Source: Bryobacteraceae bacterium
Lineage (GTDB): Bacteria > Acidobacteriota > Terriglobia > Bryobacterales > Bryobacteraceae
Direction: 5' to 3'
Assembly: GCA_023384675.1 (NCBI GenBank)
Contig: JAHDVK010000027.1
Span: 16,061 to 80,060 of the forward strand
DNA: 64,000 nt
Position numbers and translations under genes: made by a program. Numbering within the stretch: position 1 is the first letter of the stretch; each line of letters starts with the position of its first letter. The notes beneath the pieces were generated by a model that had not been told where the DNA came from, made no database searches, and was given only the letters and a program-made list of their open reading frames with translations. Positions 45,883 to 53,350 of this stretch are shown piece after piece.

Positions 45883-46254
45883 CTAGTGCAGCGGTGCGCC
45901 GTCCTCGCCAGTTTCGCGTTCAGAGGAGGAAATGAGCGCTCGCGGATCCAGCAGGTGCAGGGGCTTGAATGCGCGCTGTGACCACCGGTTGCCGGGCTCG
46001 AATTGCACCCCGGCGAAGTAACCGATCTGCCGGAACGCACAATACCGTACCACGCCCGTGTACTCGCCCTTGGGATGCGTGATGGTGACCCGCACGCCGA
46101 GCGGAAGCTGCTCGTCCAACTGGATGCAGGCCCCCGAGATGGAGATATCCTCAAGGTTGGCTATCGCCCTGTAGTTCCGGCCTTTTTTGTCTTGCCACCG
46201 GACATCTACCAGGTCGGCGCAGAGCATTCGGGGTTCTGTGCGTCGCTCGATCAT
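45883..46254 (-). CDS. PilZ-domain protein
   Basis: A 123-residue single PilZ domain: N-terminal ERRTEPR (the RxxxR region that holds cyclic di-GMP), then EDISISGACIQL (the D/NxSxxG motif) and a beta-barrel. It likely binds c-di-GMP and transmits the signal to an unknown partner. The nearest gene in that pathway in the window is the degenerate GGDEF protein at 22.8 kb. Convergent with the GH2 gene, 3 bases apart. Confidence 0.88.
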   Translation of the reverse strand: MIERRTEPRMLCADLVDVRWQDKKGRNYRAIANLEDISISGACIQLDEQLPLGVRVTITHPKGEYTGVVRYCAFRQIGYFAGVQFEPGNRWSQRAFKPLHLLDPRALISSSERETGEDGAPLH

Positions 46255-46386
46255 TGTTACTCGTCTATCGGCGGTACCAATCGCTTTGTGCAGGGAGGAC
46301 CCCGCTGCAGAAATACCTCAATTTGGTGTACACAGAAACCCGAGCAGCTAACCGGGTCCGCTGCCAGTACCCTAGCTTTCAACTTA

Positions 46387-46881
46387 CTACTTTCGCAATA
46401 CCTGTGCGCGCATGGCCAGATCATGCGAAGTCCTTGCGTGGTCCACGGCAAGCACCCCGTCCAGGTGGTCCATCTCGTGCTGAATCAACTCGGCCAGCGA
46501 ATCCTCCGCCTCCAGCACCCGCCATTCTCCGGTAGCTCTTTGATAACGAAGCACAATTCGCCTGTGGCGCTCCAGCCGCACCATCAGTTCGGGAAACGAA
46601 AAGCAGTCGTCCCACAGCTCGAACTTCTCCTCGGACCGCCATGTAAATTCCGGATTGATGAGTTCGTATTCGCGCCCCTCGATCTCCATATAGATCACGC
46701 GGCGGGTTTCGCCGATCTGCACCGCGCTGATTCCGCGGCCAAATCCCTGCCGGCGGCGGAAATCCAGCAGAGTCGCCCGCAAGTCACGTAGCAGTAGCCG
46801 CGCGGTGGAAGGATCCTCAACGGGCGTCGAGGTCTCACGCAGCATCGGGTGGCCAAGCAGCAGGATGGGCCGTACGGGCAT
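46387..46881 (-). CDS. def: Divergent peptide deformylase
   Basis: A 164-residue metalloenzyme of the deformylase fold, which removes formyl groups from nascent proteins. Metal ligands C93, H135 and H139 and catalytic E136 (QHEMDHLDG) are kept. The other two motifs deviate: GISAVQIG (50-57) in place of GxGLAAxQxG and WDDCFSFPE in place of EGC(L/V)S. It may be an accessory deformylase with altered substrate range. No fmt gene is adjacent. It has its own intergenic upstream region shared with the divergent CPBP gene. Confidence 0.85.
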   Translation of the reverse strand: MPVRPILLLGHPMLRETSTPVEDPSTARLLLRDLRATLLDFRRRQGFGRGISAVQIGETRRVIYMEIEGREYELINPEFTWRSEEKFELWDDCFSFPELMVRLERHRRIVLRYQRATGEWRVLEAEDSLAELIQHEMDHLDGVLAVDHARTSHDLAMRAQVLRK

Positions 46882-46921
46882 GGCGATCCCATTGTACGTG
46901 GAGTACGTTACCCTTGTTCTG

Positions 46922-47752
46922 ATGACATCCGCGCCCGAGCTGAACCGGACCGGAGTTCTGTTGCGCGCGGGATTGTTCCTCGTCGCGGTGCGCCTGCTAG
47001 GAGGCCTGTTTTACAGCGTCCTGGGCGACGTGGCTTACTTCGCGGGCGCTGCGATAAGCGGGTTCGTGGCGGCGATTCTCGCTTCTTTGTTCGCGGTTCG
47101 GGTGTTTGAGCGCGGGCGGCTGACGGATCTGGGGCTGGCGTGGAACTCGCTGGCGGTGCGGGACTTGCGCATCGGGGTGGCGGCTGGAATGCTCGCCGCA
47201 GTGGCCGTGATCCTGCCCGCGCTGCTCTCCGGGTGGGCATTTTATGCGCAAAACCCCGCTCCGGAAGCCGTTTTTGGCCCCGGGAAGCTGGTTTTTGTGC
47301 TCATTTTGCTGCTTTTTGGAGCCACCGGCGAAGAGCTGATGTTCCGCGGCTACGCCTTCCAGGCGGTGATGCAGATCTTCGGCGTCTGGGGCACAATCCT
47401 CCCGTTTTCAGTGCTTTTCGCGGTCGCCCACATGGGCAATCTGGGCTCGACGCCGCTCTCGCTCAGCAATACGTTTCTGTGGGGTGTGGTATTCGGTGTG
47501 GCGTTCGCCCGGACGCGCAGTTTATGGCTGCCGATCGGGTTGCACGTGGGCTGGAACTGGGCTTTGCCGCTACTGGGAATCAACTTGTCGGGCTTCGAAG
47601 TTCGGCTGCATCCCTGGGTGCTGGAATGGCGTGCGCCGGAACTGGTTTCGGGCGGGATTTACGGAATCGAGGCGTCGGTCTTCACGACGCTGGCGGCTTC
47701 GGCGCTGATCTTTTGGCTGCTCCGTGCGAAATGGGCTCGCAACGGGGACTGA
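46922..47752 (+). CDS. CPBP family intramembrane metalloprotease
   Basis: A 276-residue protein with about eight membrane segments and the CPBP (Abi) motifs: GEELMFRGY (EExxxR), a second-motif His in FAVAHMGN and a third in GLHVGWNW. Relatives include Rce1-type CAAX proteases and bacteriocin self-immunity proteins; the substrate is unknown. The ATG at 46922 is chosen, though an upstream ATG at 46880 would add 14 residues. Confidence 0.87.
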   Translation: MTSAPELNRTGVLLRAGLFLVAVRLLGGLFYSVLGDVAYFAGAAISGFVAAILASLFAVRVFERGRLTDLGLAWNSLAVRDLRIGVAAGMLAAVAVILPALLSGWAFYAQNPAPEAVFGPGKLVFVLILLLFGATGEELMFRGYAFQAVMQIFGVWGTILPFSVLFAVAHMGNLGSTPLSLSNTFLWGVVFGVAFARTRSLWLPIGLHVGWNWALPLLGINLSGFEVRLHPWVLEWRAPELVSGGIYGIEASVFTTLAASALIFWLLRAKWARNGD

Positions 47753-47786
47753 GTTTCGGGCATCATACAGGTAGAGGCACTGGGCC

Positions 47787-48602
47787 ATGCGCGGAATTGT
47801 TCTGTCCATGCTGTTGGCGGGCTTCCCTGTCGTGCCGATTGCGGCGCAAAAGGGCGAGGAGGACCCCGCTCCGCACCTCTCCCGCGAAGAGAAGGTGGAG
47901 TTGATCCGCGGACTCACCGCGGAAACCGGCGTGGTGAAGACGTTTCTTCCGCGCTCAAAGAAAGCGCTCGAGTTCAACGCCGACGGCACCTGGGATCAGG
48001 CTGAATGGAAGGTGATCGGCCGGGAGTACGGACCCGTCGCCCGGGTCGGCGACGAGGTGCAGATCACGAAGGTCGACCTGTCGAAGGACAAGATCACGTT
48101 CCAGATCAATGGCGGGTTGAATACGCGCGGCAGGTGGTACGAACGCATCGAGGGGGGCATGGGTTCGGGCAACCGGGGCGTGCCGCTTTCGCGCGGCATC
48201 ACGCGCTCGGCGGGCACCACCATCGCGCTGCACTTCCCCGACCGTGTTCCGCCGATGACCGCGCAGGAAGTGAAGAAACTCCTCGCGCCGGTGCTTGATT
48301 TCTCGAAGCGGTCAGCCACGGAGAACTACTTCGACACCCTCCCGCCGGAGATTCAGGAAGCGATCAAGGCCAAGCGCGCCGAAGTGGGCATGACGCGCGA
48401 CCAGGTGGAAATGGCCATCGGCCGCCCCCGCGACCGCATCCGGGAATCCGTGGATGGCGAGGACCTGGAGGACTGGATCTACGGCATGCCGCCGGGCAAG
48501 ATCACGTTCGTCACCTTCGCGGGGAACACGGTGACCAAGGTGGCGGACCACTACGCGGGCCTGGGCGGTTCGGTCGCGCCGCCGCTCAAGTCGCCGCAGT
48601 GA
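47787..48602 (+). CDS. Secreted protein with C-terminal BamE/SmpA-like domain
   Basis: A 271-residue protein with a signal peptide (ends near IAAQ), a charged middle with beta-strand character (EVQITKVDLSKDKITFQI), and a C-terminal segment (RAEVGMTRDQVEMAIGRP, then DWIYGMPPGKITFVTFAGNTV) resembling the alpha-alpha-beta-beta SmpA/OmlA fold of BamE. It probably acts in the envelope. Function unknown. Its 3' end overlaps the convergent isomerase gene by 17 bases. Confidence 0.6.
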   Translation: MRGIVLSMLLAGFPVVPIAAQKGEEDPAPHLSREEKVELIRGLTAETGVVKTFLPRSKKALEFNADGTWDQAEWKVIGREYGPVARVGDEVQITKVDLSKDKITFQINGGLNTRGRWYERIEGGMGSGNRGVPLSRGITRSAGTTIALHFPDRVPPMTAQEVKKLLAPVLDFSKRSATENYFDTLPPEIQEAIKAKRAEVGMTRDQVEMAIGRPRDRIRESVDGEDLEDWIYGMPPGKITFVTFAGNTVTKVADHYAGLGGSVAPPLKSPQ

Positions 48603-49524
48603 GCAACCCGGCCTTTTCGGCCTGCGCCCGCAGATAGCGCGCATCCTTTTCGAGCATGCCCAGCACCTGTTCACGGGGCAGGGTGAGCGTACGCTGGCCG
48701 GTGTCCGCGCCGCCCATCGGATGTTCGAGATGCACCTGCAACGGCCCCGCGAAGCCGGCCTCCTTGAGCATGGCGAAGAACTGAGGGAAGTCCACCATGC
48801 CTTCGCCGGCGGGCTTCCATGCCGGGCGCCACTGGCCTTTGGGGTTCTTTTGCCAGAGGAAATCCTTCAGCGCCACGCCGCGCATCATGGACGCGAGCAG
48901 GCGCGCACTGTGAATCCAGCCGCCGAAGCCGCCCTCGATGGTGGCGTGGCCGATGTCGTAGTTCGCCGAGACATGATCCGGGTCTTCGCCATCGAGTAGT
49001 TGCGCCAGGTCCCACATGGAGGCGCCCACCTGGCCGATGCCGGAATGGGTGTGATACATCGCGCAGACGCCGTACTGGCGGTTCATCGCGGCGAGTTCGC
49101 TCACCTGTTTCTTGATCTCTTTGAGTTGCGGCGGCAGGGGCTTGGCCAGGTCATACCGGAAGCCGCCCCAGCGGTAATGGCGGATGCCGAGCCGCTGCAT
49201 GGTCTTCACGATCCGCTCGGCGTGCGCGGAGCCGGTGTCGCGGATGCCGGCGGTGATCATCGGGATGTCCGAGCCGGCGGCGCGCGCGGCTTCCAGCGCG
49301 GCGGGCAGATCGTCTTCCACCTTCGCAGGTTCGACGTGGCCGCTGCCGCGAACGGTGAGGTCGAGCCCGTCATAGCCGTGGGCCTTGGCGATACGCGCGG
49401 CTTCACCCACAGGCAGCCAGTGAACGTGTTTCGAGAACAGGCAATAGGTGGTGCGCGCGCGGGCCGGCTGCGCGGCGGCGGCCGCGGCGGCGAACGGGAG
49501 CGCGGCGAAGGTCCTTCGGTTCAT
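48586..49524 (-). CDS. Tat-exported sugar phosphate isomerase/epimerase-like TIM barrel
   Basis: A 312-residue xylose-isomerase-like TIM barrel. The ATG at 49524 starts a twin-arginine signal (MNRRTFAALPFAAAAAAA). Metal-site candidates are visible in CAMYHTHSG, NYDIGHATIEG and LQVHLEHP. Members epimerise or isomerise sugars using a divalent metal. It would work in the periplasm, where it could pair with the other Tat-exported sugar enzymes of this window. Confidence 0.87.
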   Translation of the reverse strand: MNRRTFAALPFAAAAAAAQPARARTTYCLFSKHVHWLPVGEAARIAKAHGYDGLDLTVRGSGHVEPAKVEDDLPAALEAARAAGSDIPMITAGIRDTGSAHAERIVKTMQRLGIRHYRWGGFRYDLAKPLPPQLKEIKKQVSELAAMNRQYGVCAMYHTHSGIGQVGASMWDLAQLLDGEDPDHVSANYDIGHATIEGGFGGWIHSARLLASMMRGVALKDFLWQKNPKGQWRPAWKPAGEGMVDFPQFFAMLKEAGFAGPLQVHLEHPMGGADTGQRTLTLPREQVLGMLEKDARYLRAQAEKAGLLTAAT

Positions 49525-49564
49525 GGTCCATATCGTATCGCGCGGAGGTGTAGCATCAGGATTG

Positions 49565-50776
49565 ATGCGGTACCTTCTGATGCTTTCCCTGCTTCTCCCC
49601 GCCCTGCCGGTGTGGGCGGCCGCGCCCCGCGCGGGCGTGGCCCGGGTGGACATTACGCCCGAGGAATCGATCTGGATGTCGGGCTACGCCGCGCGCAAGC
49701 GGCCCTCCACGGGCGTGCAAATGCCGATTCAGGCGAAGGCGCTGGCGCTCGATGACGGCCGCGGCGGCCTTGTGGTGCTGGTGGCGATCGACATCATCGG
49801 TCTGCCCGCCGCGCTCAGCGACCGCGTGGCGGCCGAAGCCGCGAAGCTCTACAAACTGGACCGGGCGCAAATCGTGCTGAACGCCTCGCACACGCACACG
49901 GGGCCGATGGTGGAAGCCAACCTGATGCCGATGGCGCCCGCCGATAATGCGGAGTTGAAGAAGATCCGCGCATACACCAATACGCTCGCGGGCAAGCTGG
50001 TGACGGTGATCGGCGCGGCCCTGGGCGACCTCTCGCCCGCGCGCTTCGACTTCGACTATGGCGAAGCCGGCTTCGCGATCAACCGGCGCAAGCTCGAAAT
50101 CGCTCCGGTGGACCACCGCGTGCCGGTGCTGCGCGTCACCGCGCCCAACGGGCAGATCCGAGCGCTGCTGTTCGGCTACGCCTGTCACAATACGACACTG
50201 ACGGCGGAATTCCTGGAGATTTCGGGCGACTATGCCGGATACGCGCAGGCGCAACTCGAAAAGGAGTTTCCCGGCGCCACGGCCTTGTTCTTCATGCTCT
50301 GCGGAGGCGACCAGAATCCGGAGCCGCGCAGCCGGCGCGAGCTGGCCGAGAAGCACGGCGGGGAACTGGCTCGCGAGGTGGCGCGCCTGGCCCGGACGAA
50401 GATGCAGCCAGTGGAGGGGCGGCTGCGGACCGCATTCCAGTTGACGCGGCTGGCGCTCAATAACATGAAGCAGGTGAACTACCCCGTGCAGGCGGTGCGC
50501 TTCGAGAAGGGCTTCACGCTGATCGCTCTGGGCGGGGAAGTGGTGGTGGATTACGCCCTGAAATTCACGAACCAGTATCCCGGTGAAAGGCTGATGGTGG
50601 CGGGCTACTCGAACGACGTGATGTGCTACATCCCGAGCTTGCGCATCTTGCGCGAGGGCGGTTACGAAGGCGGGGATTCGATGAAGTGGTACGGGCTGGA
50701 CGCTCCGTTCGCCGAAGATGTGGAGGAGCGCGTCACGGATACCGTAGCCGCGGTGTTGCAACGGGTCAGAAAATGA
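49565..50776 (+). CDS. Neutral/alkaline ceramidase-like secreted hydrolase
   Basis: A 403-residue protein with a signal peptide (YLLMLSLLLPALPVWAAA) and the N-terminal domain of neutral ceramidases: RAGVARVDITPEES, NASHTHTGPM (zinc-binding His-x-His), YACHNTTLT and a late IALGGEVVVDY. True ceramidases are about 650-750 residues with an extra C-terminal domain, missing here. The substrate may be an N-acyl lipid or something else. It begins a chain of four coupled genes (ATGA with the next). Confidence 0.82.
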   Translation: MRYLLMLSLLLPALPVWAAAPRAGVARVDITPEESIWMSGYAARKRPSTGVQMPIQAKALALDDGRGGLVVLVAIDIIGLPAALSDRVAAEAAKLYKLDRAQIVLNASHTHTGPMVEANLMPMAPADNAELKKIRAYTNTLAGKLVTVIGAALGDLSPARFDFDYGEAGFAINRRKLEIAPVDHRVPVLRVTAPNGQIRALLFGYACHNTTLTAEFLEISGDYAGYAQAQLEKEFPGATALFFMLCGGDQNPEPRSRRELAEKHGGELAREVARLARTKMQPVEGRLRTAFQLTRLALNNMKQVNYPVQAVRFEKGFTLIALGGEVVVDYALKFTNQYPGERLMVAGYSNDVMCYIPSLRILREGGYEGGDSMKWYGLDAPFAEDVEERVTDTVAAVLQRVRK

Positions 50777-52098
50777 CACCGGCGGTGGCGCTGCTGCTGA
50801 TGGCGGCCGCCGCCGCCGCGGAGCCACGGCCGGTGGACCGGTTGCTGGATGCGATCCCGGTGGCGCCGCCGGAGATCGGGGCGGACCTGCTGGTGCGGGT
50901 CGTGGAAAAGCGACTGGTGCGGGAACCGAAGCGCGCCGTGGAACTGCTGGAGCAGGCCTGGCACCTCGCCGGAGAGGCGCGGCTGCCCATGCCCCGGCGC
51001 ACGGGCAGCCTGGTGGGCACACTGATCCAGGACTCCGGGTTGGACGCGCTCACTCTGCGCGTGCGGGTGCTGAGGCAATTGCGGGAGTTCGACGCGGGAA
51101 AGGCGCGCGAGTGGATGCGTGGCATGCCGGCGCCCGTGCCCGAGCCGCTGGACTGCGGATCGCAGTGGGTCTGGGATCCGGCGCCGTGGTACGAAGCCGT
51201 GGAAGCGCTGGGAACGCTGGAGGACCGGGCACGGGCGGTGCGGGGGGTCACGCATCCCAGCCAACTGGCGCCGGCTCTGGAACTGGTTTGGGGATACACA
51301 GGCAAGGGCGAGGAGCGCGGGTTGCTGGCGACATGGTGGGCGGCGTCGCTGGCGGCGGCGCGCGGGGATTCGGAGAGCTTCGACCGCACGCGGGAGTTAC
51401 CGGCGCGGATGGCGGTGGTGGCCGAAAGGCTGAGAGCGGAAGGGGAGAACGCCGCATATCTGGCCGATGCCTGGCGCACCTACGTGCTCGCGCACTGGCG
51501 CGGCGAGGTATGCCAGAACTTCGCTTCGCAGGTGAACCGCATCACCTGGCGGCAGCGCACGGAGACTTTGTACAACCAGCGGCTCCGGGAAGCGGCCGCG
51601 AGCGATGCGCCCGAGATCGATTTCGAGGAGGAAGCGAAGCCGGCGCGCGTGATTCCCTTCGGACAGCGGCGGGACGAGGAAGCGCGCACGCGGCTTGACG
51701 AGTGGATGGCCCTGTCGGGGAGCGTGCAAGAAGTTGTGCCCGCGCTCGAACCACAGGCGTCGCCGGGCGAAGCGAGGCGGGCGGTGCTGGATGTACTCGA
51801 ACGGATCGGGGAGTGGAGCGCACCGGTGGAGGGGTTCACCGCGGAGCAGTGGCTTCAGATGCGGATGACGGTGGTGGCGCCGTTGCTGCAGCAGGCAGAC
51901 GGGGACACGCGGCGCGAGGTGATCCGGTGGAGGTTGCGGCTGTTGAAGGATTCCGAATTGCAGAGAACGGCTCCGGGCGCCTGGCTGTTCGTCTGGCGGC
52001 AGGCGCTGCCGGCGGCCACGGGCGAACTGGTGAGGGAGGCGGGGAGTCCGTTGATGGACCTCCTCATGCTTTCCCGTGAGATATTGGGTTGGCAATGA
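50773..52098 (+). CDS. Secreted protein of unknown function
   Basis: A 441-residue protein with a signal peptide (MTPAVALLLMAAAAAA) and an almost wholly helical body rich in Arg/Glu/Ala and Trp, with no catalytic motif I recognise and the look of helical repeats. Two cysteines are present. It overlaps both neighbours by ATGA, so it is made together with the ceramidase-like hydrolase and the ROK kinase. Confidence 0.65.
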   Translation: MTPAVALLLMAAAAAAEPRPVDRLLDAIPVAPPEIGADLLVRVVEKRLVREPKRAVELLEQAWHLAGEARLPMPRRTGSLVGTLIQDSGLDALTLRVRVLRQLREFDAGKAREWMRGMPAPVPEPLDCGSQWVWDPAPWYEAVEALGTLEDRARAVRGVTHPSQLAPALELVWGYTGKGEERGLLATWWAASLAAARGDSESFDRTRELPARMAVVAERLRAEGENAAYLADAWRTYVLAHWRGEVCQNFASQVNRITWRQRTETLYNQRLREAAASDAPEIDFEEEAKPARVIPFGQRRDEEARTRLDEWMALSGSVQEVVPALEPQASPGEARRAVLDVLERIGEWSAPVEGFTAEQWLQMRMTVVAPLLQQADGDTRREVIRWRLRLLKDSELQRTAPGAWLFVWRQALPAATGELVREAGSPLMDLLMLSREILGWQ

Positions 52099-52946
52099 GC
52101 GACCCTTTGTTTGGAGCCGTCGAAGCGGGCGGAACGAAGTTTGTCCTCGCGGTGGGAGCCGCACCCGACCGCCTTCAGGACATCCGGCGCGTTTCCACCT
52201 CCCACAATCCGCTGGAGACGATCGCCGAGGTTGTCGAGTACTTCGAACACCGCCCCAAGGTGGCAGCGCTCGGCGTGGCTTCGTTCGGTCCGGTGAACCA
52301 CCGGAGCGGCTCCATCGCGAACACGCCCAAGGCCGGCTGGAAGGACTTCCCTCTGCGCGACGCTTTGCGGCGCGCGCTGAATGTGCCCATCGGCTTCGAG
52401 ACCGACGTGGCGGCCGCGGCGCTGGCCGAGGCGCGGCTCGGCGCGGCCCAGGGCCTGCGCGACTCGATCTACATGACCGTGGGGACGGGCATCGGCGGCG
52501 GTGTGATCGTGAACGGCGCGCCCGTGCAGGGGTTGGTCCATCCCGAGATCGGACACCTGCTGGTGCGGCGTGCGCCGGAGGAATTGCCCGAATTCGAGGG
52601 CATTTGTCCTTATCACAGAGGATGCCTGGAGGGCATGGCCTCCGGACCGGCTTTGCAGGCGCGATGGGACCGCCCGGCGCACGAACTGCCCGAGGACCAC
52701 GCGGCCTGGCGGATCGAGGCCGACTACCTGGCGCAGCTTTGCATGAACCTGGCCTGCACGGTCTCGCCCGAAATGATCATCCTGGGCGGAGGCGTGATGG
52801 AGCAGGCGCAGCTCTACGAATTCACTCGAGCGCGGACCGCGGAGTTGATGAACGGTTATGTGGCGTTGCCCCGGATCGAAGCCCCCGCGCTCAAGTACCC
52901 GGGACTGGCGGGCGCGCTGATGCTGGCCATGGAGGCGGCGCGATGA
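52095..52946 (+). CDS. ROK family sugar kinase, fructokinase-like
   Basis: A 283-residue ATP-dependent sugar kinase: phosphate loop GAVEAGGTKFVLA, catalytic Asp in FETDVAAAALAE, TVGTGIGGGVIV, and a zinc motif His-x...-CPYHRGC followed by LEGMASGPAL as in Bacillus-type ROK fructokinases. It would phosphorylate a hexose, perhaps fructose or an aminosugar. Cytosolic. ATGA overlaps join it to the unknown secreted protein upstream and RidA downstream. Confidence 0.87.
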   Translation: MSDPLFGAVEAGGTKFVLAVGAAPDRLQDIRRVSTSHNPLETIAEVVEYFEHRPKVAALGVASFGPVNHRSGSIANTPKAGWKDFPLRDALRRALNVPIGFETDVAAAALAEARLGAAQGLRDSIYMTVGTGIGGGVIVNGAPVQGLVHPEIGHLLVRRAPEELPEFEGICPYHRGCLEGMASGPALQARWDRPAHELPEDHAAWRIEADYLAQLCMNLACTVSPEMIILGGGVMEQAQLYEFTRARTAELMNGYVALPRIEAPALKYPGLAGALMLAMEAAR

Positions 52947-53335
52947 GCCGCCGGAACATCTCATCCGGCACGCGTTGGGAATCCTCGGTAGGTTACTCGC
53001 GGGCTGTCCGCGTGGGTCAACATGTTTGGGTGGCTGGAACCACGGCCGTCGATGCCGGCGGCGAGATCGCCGCTCCCGGCGACGCGTACGGGCAAGCCGA
53101 GTTCATCCTGCAAAAAATCGGCCGGGCGCTGGCCGAGGCGGGGGCTTCATTCGAGGATGTGGTCCGGACCAGGATGTACCTGACGCGGGCGGAGGACCAG
53201 GGTCCGGTGGGCCGGGCGCACGCGGCGGTGTTTGCGGGGATCCGCCCGGCGGCCACGATGATCGTGGTCGCGGCGCTGGTGGACCCGGCTCTACTCGTGG
53301 AGATCGAAGTGGAGGCCTGGATCAGCCAGCCATAA
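52943..53335 (+). CDS. RidA/YjgF/YER057c family protein
   Basis: A 130-residue protein of the family that hydrolyses reactive enamines/imines released by PLP enzymes. Features are the N-terminal YSRAVRVGQHVWVAGT, DVVRTRMYLT with the conserved Arg, and the C-terminal ALVDPALLVEIEVEAW, where the Arg/Glu pocket lies. The ATG at 52943 overlaps the kinase stop. A longer in-frame extension upstream is the kinase gene in another phase. Confidence 0.88.
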   Translation: MSRRNISSGTRWESSVGYSRAVRVGQHVWVAGTTAVDAGGEIAAPGDAYGQAEFILQKIGRALAEAGASFEDVVRTRMYLTRAEDQGPVGRAHAAVFAGIRPAATMIVVAALVDPALLVEIEVEAWISQP

Positions 53336-53350
53336 TGAGAGAATCGACCT

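Noticed and set aside
46255..46386. tRNA or small RNA between def and the PilZ gene
   Set aside because: No cloverleaf, T-loop consensus or clear hairpin; most likely the promoter and leader of the PilZ gene.
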